Positions 10,708-20,494 of a DNA stretch of 64,000 bases are shown piece by piece (the stretch's first letter is position 1; each line of letters begins with the position of its first letter). This DNA comes from Flavobacteriales bacterium (GTDB lineage Bacteria > Bacteroidota > Bacteroidia > UBA10329), in assembly GCA_018402015.1 (NCBI GenBank), contig JAGYJL010000004.1, forward strand, positions 1 through 64,000, given 5' to 3'. Below the pieces are notes generated by a model. It made no database searches, was not told the origin of the DNA, and was given only the letters and a program-made list of their open reading frames with translations. The position numbers and the translations under genes are program-made.

Positions 10708-11373
10708 CTAGCTGTCAAAGCTATCAACAATCTTGGCAAGCGTTGGCTTGTTCATCACGTGTTTTCCTTCGAAGGACCAAACTTTCAGCTGCATTCCCAT
10801 TTTTTCAAACTCGCTGGTCTTTTCTGTAACATTTATGTCCTTCAGAAACGGATCTTCATTGCCATACACGAAATGCACCGGAAGTTCATTGAATATCTGA
10901 TGCTTTTCTACTGCATTCACATCATGAGGAAATGAACCTGCCCAAAGCACCAGTTGTGAAGGACGAATACCGTTGTTGGCAAACCATCGTACTGCTGTGG
11001 CTGTTCCCTGAGAGAATCCCAGTACTATAAAGTTGACGCTTGGGTCTTTGGGGTCGATTCCACAATCGTTCAGTACTGCGTTGATGTAATTGGATTGGTC
11101 TTTTATCTCCGTTTCCCGATCTTCCTTGGTCATCCAACTTGCTCCAACGCGGCCTGTCAGACCCTCCACGTAGAAACGCGATAAACCTTCAACAGCTATT
11201 ACATAATTCTCTGCTGCATTCAATTCTTCGAAGTGTTTGATGAAGTATTCTGCCAATTGTCCGTAGCCATGAAAGACAAGCCAGATATTTTTTGTCTCCT
11301 GCTGTACCGAATTCAGCGTGAAATAGCGGCCAGTTCTAGGAACTTCGACAAACGACTTGTTGGAATGTGGCAT
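10708..11373 (-). CDS. Alpha/beta hydrolase (carboxylesterase-like)
   Basis: WLVFHGYGQ and GFSQG nucleophile elbow; start MPHSNKSF at 11373 preferred over the track start. Confidence 0.8.
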   Translation of the reverse strand: MPHSNKSFVEVPRTGRYFTLNSVQQETKNIWLVFHGYGQLAEYFIKHFEELNAAENYVIAVEGLSRFYVEGLTGRVGASWMTKEDRETEIKDQSNYINAVLNDCGIDPKDPSVNFIVLGFSQGTATAVRWFANNGIRPSQLVLWAGSFPHDVNAVEKHQIFNELPVHFVYGNEDPFLKDINVTEKTSEFEKMGMQLKVWSFEGKHVMNKPTLAKIVDSFDS

Positions 11374-11484
11374 GTTAACACTTATTGGTCGGGTACATGT
11401 CCCGGTTGGTCTAATAATACGTGATTCTCGCAGTGGATTAGCTAGCTTAATTGACCCGTAACTGACCATTACTAAGCGCATCCA

Positions 11485-13231
11485 TTGAGAATCCAAAAGT
11501 ATATCATTCTGGCCCTGCTGTCTGTTGTTATCGGACTTCAAAGCAATGCCCAGTGCCTTATGCTTCCGTCTGCGCTCGAAACACAGCTACAGGAATCCAC
11601 TGATATTTTCGAAGGTCGGGTCAGCTATCAAGAGTCTTTCATGGGAGATGATGGCAACATATATACCGCCAATCAATTTGAAGTTTACCGCGTACTTAAA
11701 GGAAATGTCGGTTTCAATTACACGATTGTAACAGAAGGTGGTATTTACGGTGACCTGATGCAAGTTGTAACTCCTAGCGTTGGTCTGGCTATTGGAGATT
11801 ATGGTCTTATTGTCTCAAAGACCGATATGTTCAGATCGTCAATGAACGTAGCACAAACCTTCTACCCGATCAACGAAACGAATGGAGAAGTTTTTCGGCT
11901 TAAGGGAATCGATCAACGAGAGCAGTTGTATGAGCTTGTTTCAAGAGCAACAGCCACCAACATTATTGAGCTTCGAAGAATATCATTAGAAATTGAAAGT
12001 GCTGAGAACAGAGCTGCACCTCAAATAGCATCAATTGGCCCTGTACAGGTTACTGCCGGCACCCAGACGGTCATCACCATAACTGGTCAGAATTTCGGGC
12101 AAGAGCAAGGAAACGGTTATGTAGCGTTCCATAATGCAGACGATGGCGGGCAAAGTTTCGTCAGTCTTGCTCACGGCCCGCATTATCTGTCTTGGTCTGA
12201 TACTGAAATTCAATTGTACGTGCCATCTGCAACGCTTTACAATCAGGCTGTTGCCGGAACGGGTACCATACGCGTGGTTACCGGTTCGGGAAACTCAATT
12301 GAAAGCGTGCAGAATCTATCAGTTCGTTACGCCAAAAGCGAGGTGATCTATTCCAGTCAGCTAAGTTCTACCTTGCTGGTTGGAAATCAGTCGGGAGGCT
12401 ATGTTTTTACACCAAACGCGAATTTGGTCACTGCTAGTGGTGGAACAGAATTGGCTCACGATGTTTTGGAAAAATGGGCCTGTAACACCGGTGTCAATTT
12501 CCGGTTAGCAGACGAAGTTGTGAATTCTAACGAGTATGCTTACGATGAAGTGAATCTTTTAGGCTTATCGGCACCAGGCCAACTTCCAAACTACTTGTTG
12601 GGAAGAACCGTAACCACCTTTTCGGGTTGTGGTGGCACTGATGGTCTTCAATGGAATCTGGTAGAAATAGACATACTCCTGAATAGCGATATCGCTTGGT
12701 GGACAGGCGAAGACCACCCGATGCCCGGCACCTTCGATATGGAAACGGCTCTGTTGCACGAAGTTGGTCATGCGCATCTGCTTCAGCACAATAACAATCA
12801 GGCATCTTCCATGTATTTTCAGCCACTGATTTTATGGCGAGAGCAGATTTTCATCCTGCACGGATGAAGGTGGCGACATACCGCTACCATTCTTCCAACG
12901 CTGAATCGGTTTGTGGAGAAGACAATCATCAGAGTTACGATTTTCTTCTGCAATTTGAGCGTCATAAACGCGTTGGAGAAAGCTGGCGCCCAACGTGTAC
13001 ATGGCATAACTGAATCCATTTGAAGATGTACTGAACTTGACCGTAGAGAAAGTGGAAATACGGTTTACCAGCTTTTGATGCTCTAGGCAGGAAGATGCTT
13101 TCTGAACATTGGCAATCGGTTTCAAAACGAAATAGCATCAGCCTGACTTCCAGCAGAGTTTACTTAGATTCTTTCTGAAATCAGAGAGGGAAGTATTGCG
13201 ATTGGTTAAACTGATTTCCTTAGCTGCATGA
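11485..13231 (+). pseudogene. Secreted IPT/TIG-domain, matrixin-like metalloprotease with T9SS C-terminal domain; open to about 12830, then multiply frameshifted
   Basis: Intact part 11485-12867 carries a signal peptide, TIG domain (IASIGPVQVTAGTQTVITITGQNFG) and HEVGHAHLLQH zinc site. The 3' part is readable only by hopping frames: YRYHSSNAESVCGEDNHQSY, NVY..LNPFEDVLNLTVEKVEIRFTSF, FDALGRKMLSEHWQSVSKRNSISLTSS, SEREVLRLVKLISLAA* (ends 13231). Confidence 0.78.
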
Positions 13232-13867
13232 AAGCAGCATTGGCAGGTTCAACAGGGTTTATCGGTTCTATCTGATAGACATTCTCCACAGACTACCTCT
13301 ACACCTCTGTTCAAGTTCTAAGTCGAAGACCCATGGGAACTCGCCTGAGAAATTCTTTGCGCATGTAACGGATTTCCATCTTTCTAGTCAAGATCTTGGC
13401 GATCGATACAGTGGCTTTCTGTGCATTGGGAACTACCATAGCTACTGCAGGTTCGCAAGATGCTTTTATCACGTGCATCAGCGATCTTGTGCTAGCATTT
13501 GCCAATAACGCAAAACAAGCAGGAGCCAAAACTTTGTGCTTAGTTTCCTCAGTTGGAGCAGATTCCGATCGTCCAATCTCTATTTAAGAGTAAAAGGAGA
13601 AACCGGAAGAAGCATCTTCAGGTTAATGGTTTCGAGTCGTCGATCATTCTGCGTCCTTCTATGCTGGGATGGGTGAACGGGCAGTTGAAGCTTGTGGAGA
13701 GTCGATCGGTAAAGGAATAATGACGCTTTCAATCCATTGATGCTAGGTCCACGATAAATACCGTGTGGCTCAGTGCAGAACAGTAGTCAACGCAATGGCT
13801 AACCGCCAAGGAGAATTTAGCTGGCGTTCACGTTTTGGAAGGCAACGACCTTCAGGCTTTTTTCTGA
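13228..13867 (+). pseudogene. NAD(P)-binding Rossmann-fold oxidoreductase (TIP30/NAD(P)H-binding type), multiply frameshifted
   Basis: Frame-hopping translation: MKAALAGSTGFIGS, TDYLYTSVQVLSRRP, SPEKFFAHVTDFHLSSQDLGD, DTVAFCALGTTIATAGSQDAF, DLVLAFANNAKQAGAKTLCLVSSVGADSD, RVKGET, SSIILRPSML, MGERAVEACGESIGKGIMTL, ENLAGVHVLEGNDLQAFF*. ATGA overlap with the end of the upstream gene. Confidence 0.8.
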
Positions 13868-14238
13868 ATTCGATCCTTATCGGTTTTCACGAAAATGCTG
13901 ATCCAAATTGATCGGGAAACTCTGAAGATAGGAGGGAAAAGCAGAATGATTGCAGTTGCGTTCAATCCCAAATACCACATGATATCGAAATGCCAAAGAA
14001 CGATCATTGCAACAAAAACTGAGACACTCAGTGCAATGGTAAGCGCGTAGCTTATATACATTGCACCGTAGTAAAACCCAGGCTCAAGCCAATATTTCTG
14101 CTCGCAAACAGGACACTTATCAGGCATCTTATCCATATCTGAGAAGCTGTACGGATTCTTAGTTAGAAACAGATCGCCTTCGTGGCAACGTGGGCATTTC
14201 AGGTTGAGAATGCTATACAGTTTGGTTCCTTTCAGCAT
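13852..14238 (-). CDS. DUF983 domain-containing protein
   Basis: KCPRCHEGDLF...MPDKCPVCEQKYWLEPGFYYGAMYISY two-CxxC pattern plus two TMs. Confidence 0.88.
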   Translation of the reverse strand: MLKGTKLYSILNLKCPRCHEGDLFLTKNPYSFSDMDKMPDKCPVCEQKYWLEPGFYYGAMYISYALTIALSVSVFVAMIVLWHFDIMWYLGLNATAIILLFPPIFRVSRSIWISIFVKTDKDRIQKKA

Positions 14239-14333
14239 GACTTAGTAAGATGGTTGGCCAAAGGAACACATTACCTGCAATTTCAACTGCAACATTGGTT
14301 ACTTAACCCAATTGGATTCCCCACTTTTGCGGC

Positions 14334-16274
14334 ATGATATCACTTAATCAGGTTTCCGTACAATTCAACGGAAAATTCCTCTTCAATAACATATCCTTTT
14401 TGGCAAATCCAAAGGATAGGATCGGACTTGTAGGTAAGAATGGAGCGGGTAAATCTACCTTGCTCAAAGTCATAGCGGGTCAATTGGAACCAGAATCTGG
14501 CGCTATTTCTAAGCCAAGTGGCGCAACCATCGGCTACCTCTCTCAGGACATCAAGCCAAAAGCAGGTAAGACTATTTTCGATGAGACCTATAGCGCACTT
14601 CAGGAATTGAAAGAACTGGATGCCAAGGTGAAGTACTATACCAAGCAGTTGGAAGAGCGCACCGATTATGAAACAGATTCGTACATGGATCTCATTCATG
14701 ATATGACTGTTGCAACGGAACGTTTCAGTTTGCTTGGAGGCGATACAGCAGATGCAGAGGTGGAGAAAGTTCTACTTGGACTTGGCTTTTTACGCTCCGA
14801 TCTTACCAGAAAAATGGAAGAGTTCAGCGGTGGTTGGCAAATGCGCGTTGAATTGGCCAAGATCCTTGTGCAGCGACCAGATGTGCTGTTACTCGATGAG
14901 CCTACCAATCACCTCGACATCCTTTCTATTCAGTGGTTGGAAGATTTTCTCAAAGATCACAGCGGCACGGTCATCCTTGTTTCTCACGATAGGGCGTTTC
15001 TCGATAACATCACCAATAGAACCATCGATATTACCCTTGGTAGGATCAATGATTATCGCGTGCCCTATTCGAAGTATGTCGAGCAGCGTGCCGAACGCAT
15101 AGAACTGCAGATGGCATCTTACGAGAACCAACAGAAGTTCATTGCCGATACCGAGAAATTCATCGAACGATTCCGTTATAAAGCCTCGAAGGCCACGCAG
15201 GTTCAAAGCCGAATAAAGGCTTTGGAAAAAGTGGATAGAATTGAGGTGGAAGAGCAGGACAGGTCTGTAATGCGACTTCGCTTTCCACCAGCTCCAAGAG
15301 CTGGAAAAGTTGTGGTTCTGGCCGAAGGCGTTTCCAAACGCTATGGTGATCTGGAGGTGTTGAAGAACGTTGACCTGATGCTTGACCGTGGCGAGAAAGT
15401 GGCATTGCTAGGTAAGAATGGCGAAGGCAAGACCACGTTTTCGAAGATCGTTGTGGGAGAACTGGATTATACTGGAAAGTTGGAACTGGGTCACAACGTT
15501 TCCATGGGGTACTATGCTCAGGATCAAGCCGAATCACTCGATTCATCCAAAACTGTTTTCCAGACTTTGGACGATGTGGCACGAGGCGATATCAGAACCA
15601 AGCTGCGCGATATTCTAGGTTCATTCCTTTTTGGTGGAGAAGACGTGGATAAGAAAGTAAGTGTGCTTTCTGGAGGAGAAAGAGGTCGTTTGGCGCTGGC
15701 CAAGTTGCTGCTGGAACCTGTCAATCTGCTTGTACTCGATGAGCCCACCAACCACTTGGATATGCACTCGAAAGATGTACTCAAACAAGCGTTGCAGAAG
15801 TACGATGGAGCGATGATCATCGTATCGCACGACAGGGATTTTCTAAGTGGATTGACAACCAAGGTCTACGAGTTCAAAGACAAGAATGTGAAGGAACACA
15901 TTGGCGATGTTTACGAGTTCTTGAATAAGGTTAAAGCAACAAGCATTCAAGAATTCAGTGCCAAGGCCAAAGTGGTAGAACCGAAGCCGAATTCAAACAA
16001 GGAAAGCAAAGAAGAACAGCGCGTAAGAAAAGAGCGGGAAAAGGAGCTACGCAAGGCAAAGAACCGTGCAGATAGATTGGAACAGGAAATTTCTGCAATC
16101 GAAAAGGAGATTGCAGATCTGGACGAGTTGATGCTGGATGCCGAAGGCTACAAAGAAGCACTTGCCGAGCGCGATGTTTTCAAAGAATACCAGGAAAAAC
16201 AAGCACAATTGGATGCAAGAATGGCAGAGTGGGAAGACGCACTTAACCAAGTTGAGCAGTTAGATAATCAATGA
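14334..16274 (+). CDS. ABC-F family ATP-binding cassette protein
   Basis: Two ABC domains: GKNGAGKST / LSGGERGRL..LDEPTNHLD and a second GKNGEGKTT; charged coiled-coil C-terminus; no TMs. Confidence 0.93.
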   Translation: MISLNQVSVQFNGKFLFNNISFLANPKDRIGLVGKNGAGKSTLLKVIAGQLEPESGAISKPSGATIGYLSQDIKPKAGKTIFDETYSALQELKELDAKVKYYTKQLEERTDYETDSYMDLIHDMTVATERFSLLGGDTADAEVEKVLLGLGFLRSDLTRKMEEFSGGWQMRVELAKILVQRPDVLLLDEPTNHLDILSIQWLEDFLKDHSGTVILVSHDRAFLDNITNRTIDITLGRINDYRVPYSKYVEQRAERIELQMASYENQQKFIADTEKFIERFRYKASKATQVQSRIKALEKVDRIEVEEQDRSVMRLRFPPAPRAGKVVVLAEGVSKRYGDLEVLKNVDLMLDRGEKVALLGKNGEGKTTFSKIVVGELDYTGKLELGHNVSMGYYAQDQAESLDSSKTVFQTLDDVARGDIRTKLRDILGSFLFGGEDVDKKVSVLSGGERGRLALAKLLLEPVNLLVLDEPTNHLDMHSKDVLKQALQKYDGAMIIVSHDRDFLSGLTTKVYEFKDKNVKEHIGDVYEFLNKVKATSIQEFSAKAKVVEPKPNSNKESKEEQRVRKEREKELRKAKNRADRLEQEISAIEKEIADLDELMLDAEGYKEALAERDVFKEYQEKQAQLDARMAEWEDALNQVEQLDNQ

Positions 16275-16358
16275 TCTGTCGTTGATAACTACCTATGGTT
16301 ATTTACATCACTATGTTAGACACAACTAAATTTGCCATCAGTTAAAAACCTAAACAAC

Positions 16359-17072
16359 ATGAAACAAAGAATTCAAATTCAAGCTTTGATAGCGGTTCTT
16401 GCCGCTGGAATGATGTTTTCATCATGCGGAAATGTGGACATCGTGAAACGAAGATATCGCCCAGGTTTTCACGTTGATGTGTCTCAAAAACGTCAGAAAA
16501 TGAAGGAGGCTGAAGCGGCTGAAATTGCAGACAGTCGCAAAACGGAGAAAATGACCGCAGCAGACAGAAGAGATGCGGAACTCGAAACGGCAATTGTTTC
16601 TGATGAATTGACAGCCAGCAACAGTTCCACGCCATCAGCATTCTCTGGCATTAAGGAGACGCGAGAAAACCTGAAAAGAGAACTCCACTCGCCAGATTTC
16701 AGTGGATTGTCCTTTGAACGAAAGATGGATAGAATAAAGCGTGAGGTCTTAAAGCCATCTGCTCCAGTTGCTAACCTTGAGTGGATGAAATGGGTGTCTT
16801 TCGGCACAGGAATCGGCTCGTTGGCCTTTGGCGCTATGGCAGTGTTATTTTCCATACTTACCGTAGTGTTCTGGACCTCTTTCGTTTGGGGCGCAGCTGT
16901 TCTGGCTTTGTTGCTTGGTGCTGCCGCAATTACATTCTCCATTATCTACAAAAAGAATAACGGAACAGACTCTAAGGCGCGTCTTGGTTTCATTTTCGGG
17001 ATCATTGGGGCCGGATTGGCCGTTCTTGCCATCATTCTTGGTGCCATTTTCTTTGCCATTTTTGTTCTTTGA
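16359..17072 (+). CDS. Predicted lipoprotein with CGNVDIVKRRYRPGFHV motif and C-terminal TM segments (paralog 1)
   Basis: Signal peptide with lipobox MMFSSC, then CGNVDIVKRRYRPGFHVDVS; start at ATG 16359 rather than 16332. Confidence 0.8.
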   Translation: MKQRIQIQALIAVLAAGMMFSSCGNVDIVKRRYRPGFHVDVSQKRQKMKEAEAAEIADSRKTEKMTAADRRDAELETAIVSDELTASNSSTPSAFSGIKETRENLKRELHSPDFSGLSFERKMDRIKREVLKPSAPVANLEWMKWVSFGTGIGSLAFGAMAVLFSILTVVFWTSFVWGAAVLALLLGAAAITFSIIYKKNNGTDSKARLGFIFGIIGAGLAVLAIILGAIFFAIFVL

Positions 17073-17096
17073 TAATTTTTTCATTGCCTGAAATAG

Positions 17097-17130
17097 AAAA
17101 AGCCCGCTCTATATGAGTGGGCTTTTTCTT
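17097..17130 (+). terminator. Rho-independent terminator
   Basis: AAAAGCCCGCTC-TATAT-GAGTGGGCTTTTT. Confidence 0.85.
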
Positions 17131-17165
17131 TCACGGCCAATTATATTTAAGGCCAAATCGTTATC

Positions 17166-17918
17166 ATGAGATTCAACGGAAAACACTTAAGTATTGCAAT
17201 CCTGTTGGCCGCATTCATCCTTCAATCGTGCGGTAATGTCGATATCGTAAAAAGAAGATACCGTCCTGGTTTCCATGTGGAAATGTCTAAGAACAGGCAG
17301 GATAGAAAGCAAACGGATGAAACTGCTGCTGTCGACCGCGCTCAGGTAAGCGAAGCAGATAAACTAGATCAGAAACCATCTGCGGAACCTATTTCTGCAG
17401 AGAAATCGATTTGGCCAGATGTTGAAATGACCGCTTCGGTGGTAAGTGCTCAGACTTCGGGAACCATCATCAAGACCAATAAGCTTGAGAAAGCATCCGA
17501 TTTTCTCTTCGTCCCATTTACGGAGCTGAAACAGGAAAAGTTCAACAGTGAACTGCGTAGAGCGGTATTCAATAGCCAAGATGATGAGAAACATGGCTGG
17601 TCGGTCATTTCCTTTATATCAACTGGCTTAGGTGCCGTTGGTCTTGGATTGGTTGTAGCTGGCTTAATCTTGTTGGTATCGTTCATTTTTGCAGGAGGCT
17701 TCTTCTACTGGTGGATTTTTGCTTTGGCCGGTCTGGTCTTCGGTATTGCAGGCATGGTAACTGGCATACTCGGCATGAGACAAACAGGCAGAGGTGAAAA
17801 ACGAGGTCGCGGTTTCGCTTTGGCGGGAATGATTTCCGGAATAGTATCGCTTGCTTTAGGACTTGTTGGTCTACTTTGGGGACTTCTCTACTCGGTCATT
17901 CAACGCTTGGGTGAATAA
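17166..17918 (+). CDS. Predicted lipoprotein with CGNVDIVKRRYRPGFHV motif and C-terminal TM segments (paralog 2)
   Basis: Lipobox FILQSC, then CGNVDIVKRRYRPGFHVEMS, identical to paralog 1 over 17 residues. Confidence 0.8.
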   Translation: MRFNGKHLSIAILLAAFILQSCGNVDIVKRRYRPGFHVEMSKNRQDRKQTDETAAVDRAQVSEADKLDQKPSAEPISAEKSIWPDVEMTASVVSAQTSGTIIKTNKLEKASDFLFVPFTELKQEKFNSELRRAVFNSQDDEKHGWSVISFISTGLGAVGLGLVVAGLILLVSFIFAGGFFYWWIFALAGLVFGIAGMVTGILGMRQTGRGEKRGRGFALAGMISGIVSLALGLVGLLWGLLYSVIQRLGE

Positions 17919-17937
17919 TTCTCCGTTGAGAGTTGGC

Positions 17938-18525
17938 TCAACTCAGCAGGTGCAGGTCATCCGCGGTATCCAGATCCGACAGTTGAACCAGCTCACCAAA
18001 ACGTAAGCGATGTTCTGTTAGCTGAGTTATCGTATCATTAAAAACCGAATCCGTGCTCCATTCTTTCTCCTCAAACAGGAAAGGATGGAGTTTTTTCATT
18101 CCTAAGAGATAGTAGCCGCCATCTTTTGCCGAACCGATACAAACATCATTTTTGTCGAGTTCGATAAAAGAAGCTTCAAGAATTTCAGCACGTATCTCAG
18201 GGCAATCACTACCAATTATCACCGCTTTTTCTGCTCCCAGAGCAAACACTTGTTCAAAGGCATTTTTCATTCGATCGCCAAGATCATTTCCTTGCTGAAC
18301 AAACTTATTGAAGTGGTCATCGTCCCAACAATCGCTTTCAATCTCATCAGAATAGAACACATTTCTCACACAGTTCGTTCTTAACGCTTCCTTGCGAGTA
18401 ATTTCCAGAAGTTTCAAATAGATCTCCAGCGCTTTTTCATCACCTATACCAGCAGCTAAACGGGTCTTTACTTTACCCAACTTTGGATTCTTTACAAAAA
18501 TGATGAGGTGATGATCTTGTTGCAA
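17938..18525 (-). CDS. TIGR04282/DUF2064-type glycosyltransferase
   Basis: LIIFVKNPKLGKVKTRLAAGIGDEKAL; VIIGSDCPEI; SAKDGGYYLLGM. Confidence 0.87.
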   Translation of the reverse strand: MQQDHHLIIFVKNPKLGKVKTRLAAGIGDEKALEIYLKLLEITRKEALRTNCVRNVFYSDEIESDCWDDDHFNKFVQQGNDLGDRMKNAFEQVFALGAEKAVIIGSDCPEIRAEILEASFIELDKNDVCIGSAKDGGYYLLGMKKLHPFLFEEKEWSTDSVFNDTITQLTEHRLRFGELVQLSDLDTADDLHLLS

Positions 18526-18651
18526 TTGCTGAGGGTTTTAGCCAAATGACCGAAAAAATTTAGACCTACTGGAATAAATGCATGCATTGTTTCTAATTTT
18601 AGCTGTGGCCGTCAATGCGCGGCCGATCTTACTCAAAACACTTTAGGAGTC

Positions 18652-20406
18652 ATGTATGAAGTAGGCGTTGGAAAGGCCGACATCACCGCGTTTAAACTCG
18701 GTGTAGGGATGATGGGTTATGGCATGTATTTCAACATTGTAAAAGGTGTTGAAACGGATCTTTATGCTAGAGCAGTGGTTATTAGAGATACCGCAACGGG
18801 TAAAAAGGTTGCCTTGGTAAATGCCGAAATATGCTTCGTTACCATTGCTATTAGGCGTGGTGTGATGAAGAAGCTACAGCGAAAGCACGAGCATCTTGGG
18901 TTTACAGAAGACGCAGTAATGATAACCGCCCAACATACACATAGCGCTCCGGGCGGTTATTCTCATTTCGGTCTTTACAACATGTCTATTCCTGGATTTG
19001 TACCAGAAGTGTATCAAAAAGTGGTGGACGGAATAGTTGATGCGATCGTTGCAGCTGCCGAAAGCATTCGTCCTGCTACCATCAAAGTATCAAAAGGCGA
19101 GATTGAAAGCGACAAGGAAGTTGCTTTCAACCGTTCGTTGGAAGCTTACAATGCCAATCCGGAAATTAAAACCAAACTAAAGAAGGAAGAAACGGACCAA
19201 GCAGTAGACCGGAACATGCTCTTAATGCGGTTCGATGATCTGGAAGGAAACCCTATTGGTTCTTGGAACTGGTTTGGGGTTCATACAACCAGCTTGAGCA
19301 ACGATAACCATCGGATCTGCTCGGATAATAAAGGCTATGCTGCCAAGTATCACGAAGACAAGGTGCGAAAGCGCAAGAAGGACACGTTCATTTCGGTATT
19401 TGCGCAGCGAAAGGCCGGAGATGTTACGCCAAATTACAAGTGGGATAAGAAAAAGAAGTGGACAAGAGGCAAGTTCGAGGACGATTTTGAAAGTGCCAAG
19501 TTCAATGGGAATATCCAGTTTGAACACGCACACAACCTATTCAAAGCCGCCAAAAAAGCTGAAGATCAACCAACGCAAGTTGATCATGTAATGACCTTTG
19601 TTGACTTCCGGAAGGTAATAGTTGACAAAGAATTTGCCTGTGGGCAGAAAGATGCCAGAACAGGACCTGCCTGCCATGGTGTTGCCTTTTTTGAAGGAAC
19701 AGTAGAAGGTCCGGGCATGCCTCACGCAGTGGGCGCTCTAGCACGCACATTGATCAGAGCTCAAAAAGCCTACGAGTTGGCTGCTGCACCATTCAAACCG
19801 AAAGAGAAGGCTGATCGCATCTACCTTAAGTACCATACTCAAGGCCCGAAGGATATTCTCATTGAAGCAGATGATAGAAGAATTCTAGGTACACGAGACA
19901 TCAAGAATTTGGTTGTTCCTGCTTGGGCAGATCCAGCAGTTGGGCAATTCAAGCGCTTTCATGCTAACGGAAGCTTAGGAGAGAAACCATGGATTCCTCA
20001 GATTCTACCCATTCAGCTCATTATTATCGGAAATCTGGCGCTAGCAGGAATTCCGGCCGAGATAACAACAGTTGCAGGTCAGCGTTTGGAAGATACACTG
20101 CTTGAAGTGCTCGCAGACCGTGGCGTAACAGAAGTTGTTTGTTCAACTTACACCAACGCTTACTGCGGTTACATTACTACTTATGAGGAGTACCAGTTGC
20201 AACTTTACGAAGGTGGTCATACCGTTTTCGGTCAACACTTCTTAGGCGCTATTCAGACCAAATTTCGCCAGTTGGCAATGGAAATGATAAAGCCAGAAAA
20301 TGAACGGAATGTGGTGGAAGATGGTCGCCCGGCAACGTTTACAGACGAAGAACTCGAACTCCGTTCTTTTGATATTGAAACGCAGAAAAGGTTGATCCAG
20401 CTGTAG
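18652..20406 (+). CDS. Neutral/alkaline non-lysosomal ceramidase-family protein
   Basis: VGVGKADITAF, TAQHTHSAPGGYSHF (Zn His), GDVTPN (variant of GDVSPN), TYTNAYCGYITTYEEYQLQLYEGGHTVFG. Confidence 0.85.
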   Translation: MYEVGVGKADITAFKLGVGMMGYGMYFNIVKGVETDLYARAVVIRDTATGKKVALVNAEICFVTIAIRRGVMKKLQRKHEHLGFTEDAVMITAQHTHSAPGGYSHFGLYNMSIPGFVPEVYQKVVDGIVDAIVAAAESIRPATIKVSKGEIESDKEVAFNRSLEAYNANPEIKTKLKKEETDQAVDRNMLLMRFDDLEGNPIGSWNWFGVHTTSLSNDNHRICSDNKGYAAKYHEDKVRKRKKDTFISVFAQRKAGDVTPNYKWDKKKKWTRGKFEDDFESAKFNGNIQFEHAHNLFKAAKKAEDQPTQVDHVMTFVDFRKVIVDKEFACGQKDARTGPACHGVAFFEGTVEGPGMPHAVGALARTLIRAQKAYELAAAPFKPKEKADRIYLKYHTQGPKDILIEADDRRILGTRDIKNLVVPAWADPAVGQFKRFHANGSLGEKPWIPQILPIQLIIIGNLALAGIPAEITTVAGQRLEDTLLEVLADRGVTEVVCSTYTNAYCGYITTYEEYQLQLYEGGHTVFGQHFLGAIQTKFRQLAMEMIKPENERNVVEDGRPATFTDEELELRSFDIETQKRLIQL

Positions 20407-20494
20407 CAAGAAATCCGAAGAACACCGAGAAAAGAATTCAATACGGTGTTTTTAGTGATTCGTATTCATTGTTGTAATTTGTACTTTCATCGCC

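Noticed and set aside
12832-13125. 97-aa minus-strand ORF 12832..13125 and neighbouring short ORFs (12527..12826, 12819..13019, 13311..13529)
   Set aside because: They lie antisense to the frameshifted metalloprotease and oxidoreductase; plus-strand fragments explain the sequence far better.
18541-18651. GGCCG...CGGCC inverted repeat upstream of the ceramidase-family gene (gtggccgtcaatgcgcggccgat)
   Set aside because: Short 5-bp arms with an 8-nt loop and no second copy or supporting context; could be chance.
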